Position numbers and translations under genes: made by a program
Shown: positions 45,201 through 52,978 of the stretch, one piece after another
How positions within the stretch are numbered: the first letter of the stretch is position 1
Layout of the letters: the number at the start of each line of letters is the position of its first letter
NCBI RefSeq assembly: GCF_905220565.1
Contig: NC_059399.1
Span: forward strand, 9,703,501-9,767,500
Direction: 5' to 3'
Length of the DNA stretch: 64,000 nucleotides
From: Melitaea cinxia
Lineage: Eukaryota; Arthropoda; Insecta; Lepidoptera; Nymphalidae
The notes under the pieces: generated by a model
Database searches by the model: none
What the model saw: only the letters and a program-made list of their open reading frames with translations
What the model was told of the DNA's origin: nothing

Positions 45201-48200
45201 TAATTGATCACCCGCTTTGGTTCTCTGGCCCTGAGTGGCTTGAAACGGATCCAAATCTTTGGCCTGTTACCGCTTTCAATCCTTCCACAGTGTCACAGCC
45301 TCCGGAAGAAAAGAAACATGTTCTTCTCGCTGCAGAAGGCAGCGAAGGAAATCTAATAATTTCGCTCGCAGATCGCTTCTCATCATGGTCGAAGTTTTTA
45401 CGTTGTGTAGTTTACGTTTGTCGTTTCGCTAAGCTGCTACCGCGTCGTGAAACAGTGACTGCATCGGATCTGGATTACGCTGAAAATTTGATTTTGCGTG
45501 AAATACAGCACTCTTACTTCGCAAACGAAATTGCCAATTTACAATCAGGCAAATATTGCAGCCCAACGTTTCAACGCCTCAAACCTTTCCTTCAGGATAA
45601 AATCATAAGAGTTGGAGGTCGTTTGAGAAACGCCGATATAAGCTTCGATACAAAACATCCGATCATTCTGCCGCGAAAGGGTCATATATTAGATCTTCTG
45701 GTTGATTATCATCATAAAGTCAATTGCCATGCCGGTCCAGATTTGTTGATGTCCATACTCCGTCAGAGATATTGGATTTTATCCGCTCGCAATTTAATTC
45801 GAAGCCGGGTACACAAATGTCTACCCTGCTTTAGACTCCGCGCTAAACCAAATTTTCCGGAAATGGCAGATCACCGCTCGTGTCGAGTTACGCCGGCCGT
45901 TAAGCCTTTTTTGCACACTGGCACTGATTACACAGGCCCCTTTAAAGTGACTATATCTCGCGGCCGCGGAATTCGACCAGCAAAGGCATACGTTTGTCTA
46001 TTCGTGTGCTTAACCACTCGCGCTGTACATATAGAAGTTGCGAGCGATTTAAGCACACCTAGCTTCCTCGGAGCATTTAAACGCTTTCAGGCGCGCCGAG
46101 GCCTCGTCGCTCGCGTGCACTCTGATAATGCGACGAATTACGTATGTGCCAAGCGCACGCTATCTGAATTGCACGACTTTTTAATGTCAAAACACTTCAG
46201 GTCTGAATTTGGTCACATACTTGCAGAAAACCGCATCGAATGGTCACTGAACGTTCCAACTGCTTGTCATTTTGGTGGCAATTGGGAGGCCAACATTAAA
46301 AGTCTCAAAGCTCATTTATATCGCGTGATAGGCGACCAAATTCTGACCTTGGAGGAGTTCAGTACTGTGCTTGCTCAAATCGAGGCAGTCATGAACTCTC
46401 GTCCATTGTGCCGCACACTATCGAGCGATCCATCGGAATCTCTCGCATTGACACCGGCTCACTTTCTCACCCTCACCCCTTTAAAATACTTACCGGCTCA
46501 GGAGATAGAAGAAGGTCCGTTACATTTGCTTTCGCGTCAAGAATTGATCGATAAACTTGTTCAGTCGTTCTGGAAACGATGGAAGGCTGACTACTTACAT
46601 ACGCTACAGACTCGAAACAAATGGAACACTCCAACCAATCCGATCGCTAAGGGGGATGTGGTAATAATCATAGTCGATAATGCACCGCCACTTCACTGGC
46701 CGTTGGGGGTAATTGAGGAAGCCTTTCCTGGATCGAATGGTGTCACGCGTATTGTTCGCATTCGTACCGCTACAGGAACGTATTTGCGTCCTGTAGTGCG
46801 TCTTTGTCCACTACCTAAACAGTAATTAGTTGTAGTCATTCCGCGTAGGGTTAGGTTAGGTTGTTCTTATTTAGTTTTATTAGTCATAATAATTTAGATT
46901 ACATTTCGTATTTTGTTTTCTAAATCTCGTAAACTCCGCGTCGTAGTTTCTTTGAAGGTAGCACTTCAACCCCGGGGGCATGGACGCGCCAGCGCGTTAA
47001 CTTTAATAAATCTAGAAATAAATAATGCTCGATCCACAATCCATTTGAAAATCCCGCCCGCTGTCTATCCCCTGACCTATAGTGAACATTGCAAGTGCAA
47101 CTTTATAGCTGTGCATCAATTCGTAAACTCATCGAGTGACGTCGTGGATCTTCGTTTTTTCTTCGGACCTTTTGCTGTCAATATATAATAACGCATCGAA
47201 TGCACCGCGCCGCGCCCGCTAATTTGTTTTGTAAACCTACGTAGTTTTGTGCCGTCTGATTAATATTGCCTACCGTAAATCTATAATTATCCGCTTTGGG
47301 AGTTGTGTAAGTGAAGGGAAGAAGACTGTATCAGCCCTGGACAAAGTGTTACTGCGCTCGTCGTGTGCCCGAAGGACAGCGGCGGCGGCCATTTAAGAAG
47401 AAGCTTGCAAAGGTCAGTTTCCCTTCCTCCATAATTCCAAAGTCCCTACGTCCCATTTACCTGTGGGATCGAGCAAACAAACAAATATACAGTCCACTAA
47501 ATCGCCGCTTAGAATTTCGTATACCCGCGCCACCAAAAGGAAAACAATTTTTTTACGAAATTGGGTAAAAATCTTACGTTTTTGTATCCCAAAACTAATG
47601 TAGATTTTTTTATTTAAAATATTTATTTGTTTACCTTTGCTGTGTGGCTACGGCACTAAAGAATTTAGCCACCCCCTCTTTTCCCGTGGGTGTCGTAAGA
47701 GGCAACTAAGTTCCACAACCACCTTGGAACTTAAGAAGCCGACCGATGGCGGGATAACCATCCAACTGCTGGCTTTGAAATACACAGGCCGAAGACGGGC
47801 AGCAGCGTCTTCGGTGCGACAAAGCCAGTACTGCGGTCACCAACCCGCCTGCCCAGCGTGGTGACTATGGGCAAAACACATGAGTTCACGTTATTTTTGG
47901 CGTAAACTTGTGGAGGCCTATGTCCAGCAGTGGACTGTATAGGCTGTGATGAATTTTTTACCTTGTTTTGACCTCAACATCGAAAAAGCATTCAACCCGC
48001 ATTTCAATCGCAAAATCTCACGTCGAAATATCAGTTTTTTTAAAAAAGTTCATAAGGTTTTTTTCCGTTGAAATCTCTACTTTATGATGTTGTAAAAAAA
48101 AATACATTAATGTGGTAAATGTTATCAGAAAATGCAAAGCTAAAAGCACTGATCTATAATGTCATCTTGATAGTATAAAATCATACCCACAACACAAAAA

Positions 48201-48524
48201 TGTTGTACATATACTTACTTAGAATTTACCTGACCAATTAGATACATTATATTGTAAAACCGAAGGAACACAGTGTTACGTTATCTTTACAGAACTGAAC
48301 AAACCGACTTCAAGGCAGAGGAAGAGCCAGGAGAGTTAAAGAATGCAGGTACAAAAGACGAATACATTTCTTTCAAAGGATCCTACAGCTGGGTTGGTCC
48401 GGATGGTGGATATTACAACGTCACCTATGTCACCGATGAAAATGGTTGCCAACATGAAACTGGTCTCAGAGGGATCCTTAGTACAGCTCTCTCTCCAGCA
48501 GTTGTAGCTAGCCTTCTTGGTTAA
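31935..48524 (+). CDS. Degenerate RR-1 cuticular protein, sister copy with a 15-kb intron
   Basis: Exons 31935-31943, 33240-33361 and 48293-48524 would join in frame (phases 0 and 2) to 120 residues. The signal peptide MKLLILLCIVVAWA is preserved and PQDVQ follows. The protein departs from its sister at positions the RR-1 consensus keeps: GTYNWVYEQTDG becomes GDYNVTEQTDF, the ADE of the core becomes TDE, and GYQPE becomes GCQHE. An altered, two-residue-longer stretch then precedes PAVVASLLG. The core GSYSWVGPDG survives and the frame is open. Intron 2 (33362-48292) contains the BEL/Pao element, the nested LINE, a minisatellite and SINEs. The gene is either decaying after duplication or changing role; splicing across such an intron is possible but unproven. 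Confidence 0.7.
32147..32230 (-). repeat. SINE tail fragment
   Basis: GCTTCAGCCTGTAATATCCC, CTACTGGGTATAGGTCTC and AGGAAAAGGATCAAAACTTA match the reverse of the SINE tail family. Absent from the equivalent spot in copy 1, so it arrived after the duplication. Confidence 0.7.
32561..32765 (-). repeat. 3' third of the inverted-end repeat
   Basis: AACCGACTTCCAAAAAAGGA, TCTCAATTCGACTG and TTTTTACCGGGTTGACCGAT are the reverse complement of about 22040-22240. Confidence 0.8.
32766..33239. other. Intron sequence before exon 2 of the copy-2 gene
   Basis: A (TA)n run lies at about 33172-33198. From about 33205 the sequence aligns with copy 1 upstream of exon 2. The short open stretch at 32953-33144 has no support as a gene. 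Confidence 0.45.
33710..34115 (+). repeat. Minisatellite with about 30-bp period
   Basis: Units such as GACTTTTCCGTGGATTCAAA and variants recur about 13 times with drift. Because the period is a multiple of three, part of it (33708-33980) stays open and would encode a ten-residue repeat of the DSNIDFSV type. There is no sign of a promoter or splice sites dedicated to it, and it lies in an intron. Confidence 0.75.
34195..34515 (-). repeat. RTE-tailed SINE, reverse orientation
   Basis: TCCACTGCTGGACATAGGTC, CCCATAGTCACCACGCTGGG, CCATCGGTCGGCTTTATAAG and CCCTTAGTCGTCTCTTACG are the reverse of the 47638-47953 copy. Confidence 0.85.
34516..35047. other. Intronic sequence 5' of the BEL/Pao insertion
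   Basis: AT-rich. A dispersed-repeat-like region (CTGTTTATCTCGATTCTCGG, then AGATCTACAACTTTTG) is interrupted by the BEL/Pao insertion at 35053 and seems to continue at 47541. Confidence 0.4.
35053..35607 (+). repeat. BEL/Pao 5' LTR
   Basis: Begins TGGACGCGCCAGCGCG and ends GCGCCACCA. It contains a TATATAATAA stretch near 35255-35264 that could act as the core promoter. It reads the same as the 3' LTR line by line. Confidence 0.93.
35608..35681 (+). promoter_or_regulatory. Primer binding site and start of the BEL/Pao leader
   Basis: TGGTTCCATTCGACCCGG sits at 35612-35629, at the expected distance for pairing with a tRNA 3' end (TGG pairs with CCA). The tRNA was not identified. The leader ends at the nested insertion. 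Confidence 0.6.
35830..37274 (+). pseudogene. Non-LTR ORF1 (gag-like, zinc knuckles) with one frame break
   Basis: The nucleic-acid-binding protein of the element, which coats its RNA. The frame from 35830 runs 348 codons to a stop at 36874-36876. It has an acidic N-terminus, an RNA-binding-like middle (VLPKQFALAKILREN, FLACQVFKNLGWRCQKSWEV) and three CCHC knuckles at about residues 238 (CSRCWRFGHTAKMC), 258 (CPKCTRNHPNC) and 275 (CINCKGNHMPLDKIC). A different frame then continues open from about 36840 through a Lys-rich stretch to 37274, overlapping ORF2 by 8 bases. The simplest reading is a one-base loss near the AAAG at about 36840, truncating ORF1 after the knuckles. A programmed shift is less likely, as there is no recognisable slippery site. 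Confidence 0.8.
37267..40962 (+). CDS. Non-LTR ORF2: endonuclease, reverse transcriptase, RNase H
   Basis: An uninterrupted 1231-residue frame. Residues about 15-225 form an APE-type endonuclease (IIQWNCRSL, VSETW, GDFNGHHSSW at about 141, GSDHLII). Reverse transcriptase follows, with FRPISLISCLCKILHSI, GFRKSRSAVDSL, MDIDNAYNNID, GIAQGDPLSPLLFNI and the catalytic YADD at 648. Residues about 945-1070 are RNase H: FTDGS (949), HAELLAVSEA, FSDSKCAL and GNDMADTLAK, with the acidic residues present. A C-terminal CCHC finger starts at C1166 (CLVCGVVEDAYHILMEC). The enzyme nicks target DNA and reverse-transcribes its own RNA at the nick. It overlaps ORF1 by 8 bases, so translation probably depends on re-initiation. 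The protein appears complete. Confidence 0.93.
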   Translation: MDSIVKKLIRLNIIQWNCRSLKPKLKLFEDLLIREKVHIAAVSETWFEPDAFVKINNYNIFRKDRNNSYGGVAIFTHKSVQAHIHNVEVSNSDIEIIGVKIFNCAQIETIYSVYCPSDIRTTQRDWEYLFSLVNMKSILMGDFNGHHSSWSVKTDTRGTQIHDSLLETSLVLLNDGSPTRLQLNENILRKSSPDLTLITSDISMDFSWLVSNESLGSDHLIIKLNTTIHCELNHLKKRNFKRADWVGYRTYLESLFIGFNFTHDIQKDYDLFIGYVNKAADIYIPYIKVCLTPHSKFIPKPYWTPELSKAVAIRRLALKNFRRNPTPRNLDILNDKIKHSLKLIRIAQCAAWRKFCSSLHGLSTTSEVWNRMKWIKGYKIQRSMISEENVNKLLHSLCPDFTCRNSPNFTSFNYDLEREISLHELEACIKPNDTAPGYDNISFSMIKYLPVIAKTILLDLYNRIFVSNVIPYQWRDISIVPIPKQGSDTFRPISLISCLCKILHSIINKRLEWFVERNGLFSPDTVGFRKSRSAVDSLSVLVSRIQNGFCNNYVTVGCFMDIDNAYNNIDIYSLLRILDNLGVGTKFCRYLWSFLSKRFLKIRTNNVTISRKTSQGIAQGDPLSPLLFNIATRNICEVMNNYVHISQYADDFVLYVTSQSVGEAERELQAAVDEFVVMVGNLGLNISSSKSKVCVFKKGLNRYPVNIIVNGSTLSVVHHAKYLGVWLDRSLRWGKHINDLCNKISNFLNIFKVLAGYGWGVHPKHLRRLYLSVIRSRIDYACFVYNDSSVAHLIKLDRMQNRALRLIGGYIRSTPSHVMESDLCIQPLCFRRFYLAGKFLLKSMSMTNSSLIQILDKFISSNLVTSWKRKRKPLLIEVYDILKNVEVNKSKSLDFFSFDTWPNNIQIANLIKIDIMNINKPKRNYSTSYLNNHCKNFINEQYNGFYKIFTDGSKDGLHIGAALFDAESSDSIYFKISSNISIMHAELLAVSEALSYVSSIDYDKFVIFSDSKCALQHVARCTSNARSTPVAYRILKQICSLREQSKTVFLQWIPSHIDLLGNDMADTLAKYGACDGIEMIVRPIFSECLHIVKNKCNDLWREYFDKRSKDKGIWYRTIQPHPPNVPWIDTVLLNRKDVVTALRLRSGHIPFNKFGHLMGITPHPNCLVCGVVEDAYHILMECVKNETRRRQFFPYKLFYTNVGECNSILTKPESISAKKLYKLVDEVQSIM
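41065..41497 (+). other. Rest of the BEL/Pao leader
   Basis: Continues the 5' leader after the nested LINE. No open frame before the gag start at 41498. Confidence 0.6.
41498..46825 (+). pseudogene. BEL/Pao gag-pol polyprotein with one in-frame stop
   Basis: A single frame of 1775 residues is broken only by TAA at 45110-45112 (codon 1205). Order: a gag region with coiled-coil-like N-terminus and the FDGCDLKAWSLFSTNF segment typical of Pao gag; Cys/His knuckles at about 345-408 (CSLCNSQHEHLYNC, CINCFGNH, CRWCASPHH); aspartic protease ALLDSASQSNFVS at about 509; reverse transcriptase from VVLDASSKT (about 804) to YMDD at 925; RNase H with GFADASEKAYGG (about 1097) and FSDSTVALCW (about 1176). 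After the stop the frame continues with ENPADCLSRG, the integrase zinc region (DYHHKVNCHAG to CLPC), and catalytic residues in DYTGPF, HSDNATNY and NWEANIKS. The stop separates integrase from the rest, so this copy can probably not integrate autonomously. It starts at the ATG at 41498; all else is in place. Confidence 0.92.
46826..46980 (+). other. BEL/Pao 3' untranslated region with candidate polypurine tract
   Basis: The stretch ends CCCCGGGGGCA directly before the right LTR; the G run may serve as a short plus-strand primer. No gene. Confidence 0.5.
46981..47535 (+). repeat. BEL/Pao 3' LTR
   Basis: Same length and sequence as the 5' LTR by line-by-line comparison. Confidence 0.93.
47638..47953 (+). 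repeat. RTE-tailed SINE, full length (reference copy)
   Basis: Head TGTGGCTACGGCACTAAAGA, middle AAGAAGCCGACCGATGGCGG and GCCCAGCGTGGTGACTATGG, tail GGAGGCCTATGTCCAGCAG and TATAGGCTGTGATG. The tail matches the end of the RTE LINE at 31146-31199, so it is probably mobilised by that LINE. Confidence 0.85.
47954..48292. other. Intron sequence before the last exon of the copy-2 gene
   Basis: From about 48220 it aligns with copy 1 at 22890-22951. No other feature. Confidence 0.4.
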
Positions 48525-49514
48525 ATAATTCTACATTAAAAATACTGTTTTTCTTTTTGACAGTTCAAGAAAATTTGAAGTTAGTGACTCTCTATATATG
48601 TTACGGATTCGATTTGAAATAATAATCGATTTTATTTAGAAAGATATATTTTTAGTTTAATAACTAATAAACAAATAATATTAATTATTTGTTTATTAGT
48701 TATTTTACCCAATTACGTAGCTAGTGTGTTAAATAAATAAATAGGTAGGTATATAATGTTCCAAGTATATTTGCTCATAACTCTTGATATAAACTTGATT
48801 TAGCCTTTATTACCCACACGTTATAAAGTAAAATTTCATCACATTTTAAGGCAGCCGTCAAAAAATAAATAAATGAACGAACAGAGTTATAGTTCTTTAC
48901 TCTTGGTTTGAAATTAAATTTCAAGATTTCTACTTAATTCCATGCAAATAATAAATTTTAAAGATACTGTTTTCATTTCCTTTTTTTGTTTAATTTATAA
49001 AAACAGTAATTACATGACGTCAAATCATTTTTATCATATGATCGATTTATCGTATTTCAAGAACTGTTTCATAGTCTGTATTGTTTGTACACACACAGGG
49101 CACTTCATTCAATTGATCAAATCCTCAATAAAGTATGATATTACTATAGATTTTTTTTGGTACGTTATTCCGAAAACAAACTATAATTTATAGGCGTGAG
49201 CCGTCAAAAAGAAAATAAACGTAGTAACGTATATAGTAGTACGTAAACAAGGTAGAGTATCTGTCATAGTTTATTAATTTTGTTTCATTTGAAATAAAAA
49301 CAGATATGATCCAAGCATTTTTTAAACTTTATTTCATCTTCCTTTTTTTCATTGTTATCTTACACAACATCCACGGAATCTTAGTTAGCCATGCATTTTT
49401 GTGCTACGTGAAATTTATATGTTATTGACGTAGGTTTTTTTTTCGATAATTATACTTCGGACCAGCAGTCCAAAGACTACCTAAGTATACGAGTATATAG
49501 GTAAATTATATAGG
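48525..49514. other. 3' flank of the copy-2 gene, end of the duplication
   Basis: A perfect-looking hairpin with 21-base arms lies at about 48662-48706 (AATAACTAATAAACAAATAA and its complement). The block at 49265-49450 (CAGATATGAT, CACAACATCCACGGA, TAGCCATGCATTTTTG) aligns with copy 1 at 23205-23600. About 700 bases between the gene end and this block are absent from copy 1. Confidence 0.5.
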
Positions 49515-50075
49515 TTTACTAGCTGACCCAGCCACGCGTTGCTGTGGCTCAGTAATTATAATAGATTAAATCATTTTTTACTAATTCTTTTGATACAAGA
49601 AAATTAATATTTTCTGAAAAAATTAAACATAAATTCATTCATATGGAATTGAAAATAAAACTTTCTGCCAAAATTTGAAACTAAAAGTAAGTGGTAAAAT
49701 ATCAAAATGTTGAAATTAATCACAAGCCAACATATACTTTTTGAATTTACATTTTATTCATCCATAGAAAAACGCCCGGATATAAATAAGTGCAACTTGG
49801 ATACCAAACCGCCATCTTATAGAGAAATAGAAATACAGCGCCATCTACCGAACCTATTAGGTTTTTATAGAACTAACCGATACATAAATACACACTTAAG
49901 TCGTATAATAAACATTTGATTTGCAATAACAAATATTGAGATCAATAAATTAGATAAAAACTACCCCCAAATCCAACAAAGCCTCCCAATCTCCCAAATC
50001 GGAACAAAGTACAAATGCTTACAAAATTTGTTCAGTAGTTTTGAAGTTTATCACGAACATACATCGTGAAACAAA
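49515..50075 (+). repeat. Dispersed repeat starting ACTAGCTGACCCAGCC
   Basis: The start TACTAGCTGACCCAGCCACG resembles the family at 28500-28840. It ends near CATACATCGTGAAACAAAATG and a short (TA)n run. The open stretch at 49707-49919 lies within it and shows no gene features. Confidence 0.5.
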
Positions 50076-50484
50076 ATGTATATATATATATATAAACATA
50101 TCTTGAGTGAGGCAAATTGGAATACATAATTTACCCACATCAACCATAACTTACTTCTTAAATAATAATTCTTGTAATACAAATAACAAAATGAACCAAT
50201 AAAAAAAACTTTTAAGTAGAAACGCCTATTATAAACATTGCTATATTTTTATAAAACTAGAGAGAGGGGCTAGCTAGATGATAAGCTTTTAGTTTGTTTT
50301 ATGCACCTCAACTTCGATTTTTTTTTTTGATCAAAAGTTTGAGTTTTTAGTATCTACCCGCTGAGAACCAAACTACAATATGGATATTCATGCAAATGTC
50401 TATTTCTGGTTATAATTATTGAAAGGCATTTACTTTAGTACTTTCGACAGTATGTAAGATTGGCGACCGTTTAAGCCTAGCCAT

Positions 50485-51245
50485 TTTTAACCCCCGACGC
50501 AAAAAGAGGGATGTTATATGTAAGTTTGACGTGTCTGTCTGTCTGTGGCTCCGTAGCTCACGAACGGATGAAGCGATTTCAGTTTAGTTTTTTTTTTTGT
50601 ACAAAAGGCGAGTTACGGGTGAGTGTTTTTAGATATGTTTGGTGAAAATCGGTTGAGTCGTTTAAGAGTTGTGGGAGTGAAAATGGGAAAGAATAACAGA
50701 ATGTCTGCAAATATAATCTAGCGGGTTCTCAAATGAAAACGCATCACGTGCACATTACAAAATGTGTTCAGTAACAATTGGTTAAGCCCTGAAAAAACTC
50801 TGGGGGTAAAAGTGGGGCAAATACCCGATATCTGCAAATATGATGATGATGCGTTATGATGAGGTGGAGAGAAAATGAGGATGGAAATCCGAATGTCAGT
50901 AAATTTACCCAAGTATCAAGTGAAATAGCATCATATGCACTTTACAAAATAAATAGTAAAAACAAATAAAAAATATTTAAAAAATCGATTGAGCCGTTTG
51001 AAGTTTATGGGACTAAAAGTGGGGATGGAAAACAGAATGCCTCTGAATGTATCCTTATGTCGTATCAAATGAAAGAGCACTCGAAAAGAATATTAATGAC
51101 ATAATCGAGAGTGTTCTTAGTCTCGTTTGATGGGAAAATTGGTGAAAAGCTGTTTTAAAGTTATGGTTATGGTGTCAGGAAATTGGGACATGGAAATATA
51201 ATTGTCAAGTGAAAGTATCAATTACTACATCTCAGTCTTTGTAAT
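50485..51245 (+). repeat. Repeat with internally similar sub-units
   Basis: Starts TTAACCCCCGACGCAAAAAG. Sub-units spaced about 200-230 bases apart share GAAAATGGG/AAAAGTGGGG, a CAGAATGTCTG-like piece, then TCAAATGAAA and GCAC-ATTAC (about 50680, 50870, 51020). It looks like a known style of lepidopteran repeat, but I cannot name it. Confidence 0.5.
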
Positions 51246-51422
51246 TCTGCTAAAGATACAAAATCTACATTTTAATAAGTGTACCTATAAAAAGTATAAA
51301 ATTAAAATTAAATTAAAAATTAAAAAAAAACCCTACACAATGACCTGAGTTGCCTTTAAAAAGTAAAAAATAATTAAAGAAACTCAATCTAAAAGTACCA
51401 AAGTATGTACGAGTATTAATAA

Positions 51423-51810
51423 TCCTAATAATTGTGTTTGCTCGCAAACGAAAAAAAACCGACTTCAATTACATCGACAAGTAATACAACGTAGATCGAC
51501 GAAAAAATAGTCAAGAAACTACGCGTTATCAAAGATTACTCAAAAAGCAGTTATCATATCTCGATAAAATTTATATGTGACCACATGATAAATATCAGCT
51601 TTCGATTAAATTAAAAATTATCAAAATCGGTGTACCCAGTAAAAAGTTATTGCGGATTTTTGAGAGTTTCCCTCGATTTCTCTGGGATCCCATCATCAGA
51701 TCCTGATTTCCTTATCATGGTATCAAACTAGGGATATCCCCTTTCCAACAAAAAAAGAATTATCAAAATCAGTATATCCAGTAGAAAGTTATGCGGTATA
51801 ATACAACGTA
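51423..51810 (+). repeat. Left part of an inverted-end repeat split by a LINE
   Basis: From AATTGTGTTTGCTCGCAAACG to GGTATAATACAACGTA it matches 21639-22009. The match resumes at 56046. Confidence 0.85.
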
Positions 51811-52091
51811 CTTCTTTTAACAACCGATATATTAAGGAAAATTTTGTTTCGTCTTCGCGCAAGACTCGGCTGTCGGTGTCTGACTTGGGCTTTGCATCTA
51901 CTGGATATTGTTACGTGAATGATCACCTAACCCAACGGAACAAAGTTTTGCTGAGTAAAGCCAAATCTCTGGCAAAGAATAATAACTTCAAATACATATG
52001 GGTTAAGCACTCAAAAATTATGGCTAGGAAGTCTGATACTTCTCCAATATTTTTTATAAGGTGCGAGAAGGATCTTGTCAGAATAATTTGA
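51811..52091 (+). pseudogene. LINE ORF1 C-terminus (FP-protein-like C-terminal domain)
   Basis: The frame open from the truncation point to 52091 encodes YVNDHLTQRNKVLLSKAKSL, FKYIWVKHSKIMARK and TSPIFFIRCEKDLVRII. This layout is the C-terminal domain shared by the baculovirus FP protein and ORF1 proteins of insect non-LTR elements. The N-terminal and coiled-coil parts are lost with the 5' truncation. No start codon of its own is needed. Confidence 0.72.
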
Positions 52092-52978
52092 ATATCAGTT
52101 CGACCTCTTCTTTATTATACTTAAATCTTTTATTTTTATATGAAGCATTGTTACAAGGTTTGAGAGCCGTCACCATTTATTTGTTATCGTTTAATATTAT
52201 TTATAAATACAATTGTGTTGCAGAGTTCAAGCTAATATCATACGTGAGTATGCAGCCTTTGACGCAAAGTTCACCTGTATGGGTACGTTTATACATTATC
52301 GTAGTGCCCATTTTAGTTTGCGCGCTACTGAACGTAAGTTTAATTTCGCCTGTCAATGACCTCGACTACTCAAGACCCATTATTAACTATTTCAAATCTA
52401 CCCTACTGTTTAATGGTGTTATTATTTGTTATTTTAATATAAAATTGGTTCGAATTGATACTAATATAATTCTAAATGCCTATCCCTCCAAGTACTATAC
52501 GCGTAACGGTATATTATTATTACCATTATTACAAAATATATGTTATATACTTTTATATTTTACAGATGTGTATTCTTTGTTATTGAATGTGAGTACCCGT
52601 CCCTCCGGGGATTATCTGCCTGACAGTGTATTTATATTGTTATATATACATACTTATATATATGTAATAATGAAGTTATACTTCATGTTGTTATGTGGGA
52701 GAGTGAGTGATTGTTGCACTCCTACGTCAACTGGTCTTGTGGTTGTCTATAGTGATAATTGGTACCTCATATTATTATTATTTTACCCTTTTGATAATCC
52801 TATTATTTGCGGTTTTGCTCAGATCGTTGATTCTATTTATATGTATTTATGTATGTGCGTGTATATGTATGTAAGTTTTTACACGTATATGTATGCGTAT
52901 GTATGTATGTGTGTGCATGTATGTGTATGTGGGTATATATGGATATATATGTATGTATATGTGTATCATGATTACTGA
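52061..52978 (+). other. Open frame of 305 codons between LINE ORF1 and ORF2
   Basis: It overlaps the end of ORF1 by 31 bases, and its stop overlaps the ATG of ORF2 (TGATG at 52976-52980), the arrangement of coupled translation. The predicted protein is strongly hydrophobic (for example LLYLNLLFLYEALLQ, LYIIVVPILVCALLN), and its last 50 residues derive from a TATG/TGTG microsatellite. T-rich DNA gives hydrophobic readings by default, so the frame may be an accident of composition. I cannot assign a function. Confidence 0.4.

Larger units (their letters stand above)
35048..47540 (+). mobile_element. BEL/Pao LTR retrotransposon with a nested LINE
   Basis: Both ends are defined: 555-bp LTRs at 35053-35607 and 46981-47535, which appear identical, and the 5-bp target duplication AAAGG at 35048-35052 and 47536-47540. 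A tRNA-primer-site candidate, TGGTTCCATTCGACCCGG, begins four bases inside the left LTR at 35612. One long gag-pol frame follows at 41498-46825. The leader between the primer site and gag is interrupted by a 5.4-kb non-LTR element (35682-41053). Identical LTRs mean a recent insertion, and it postdates the segmental duplication because copy 1 lacks it. Confidence 0.93.
25730..49520 (+). repeat. Segmental duplication, copy 2 (expanded by insertions)
   Basis: Homologous to copy 1 block by block but about 2.4 times longer. The extra length is accounted for by LINE debris at 26.2-28.9 kb, the RTE element, the minisatellite, the BEL/Pao element with its nested LINE, and SINEs. Confidence 0.85.

Noticed and set aside
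45173..46825. Integrase region as a separate gene
   Set aside because: It is in the same frame as the upstream gag-pol and separated from it only by one TAA. It has no ATG at its start.
46848..46864. Telomere-like TTAGG repeats (GGGTTAGGTTAGGTTG)
   Set aside because: Only two to three units inside the 3' untranslated part of the BEL/Pao element. Too short to be telomeric.
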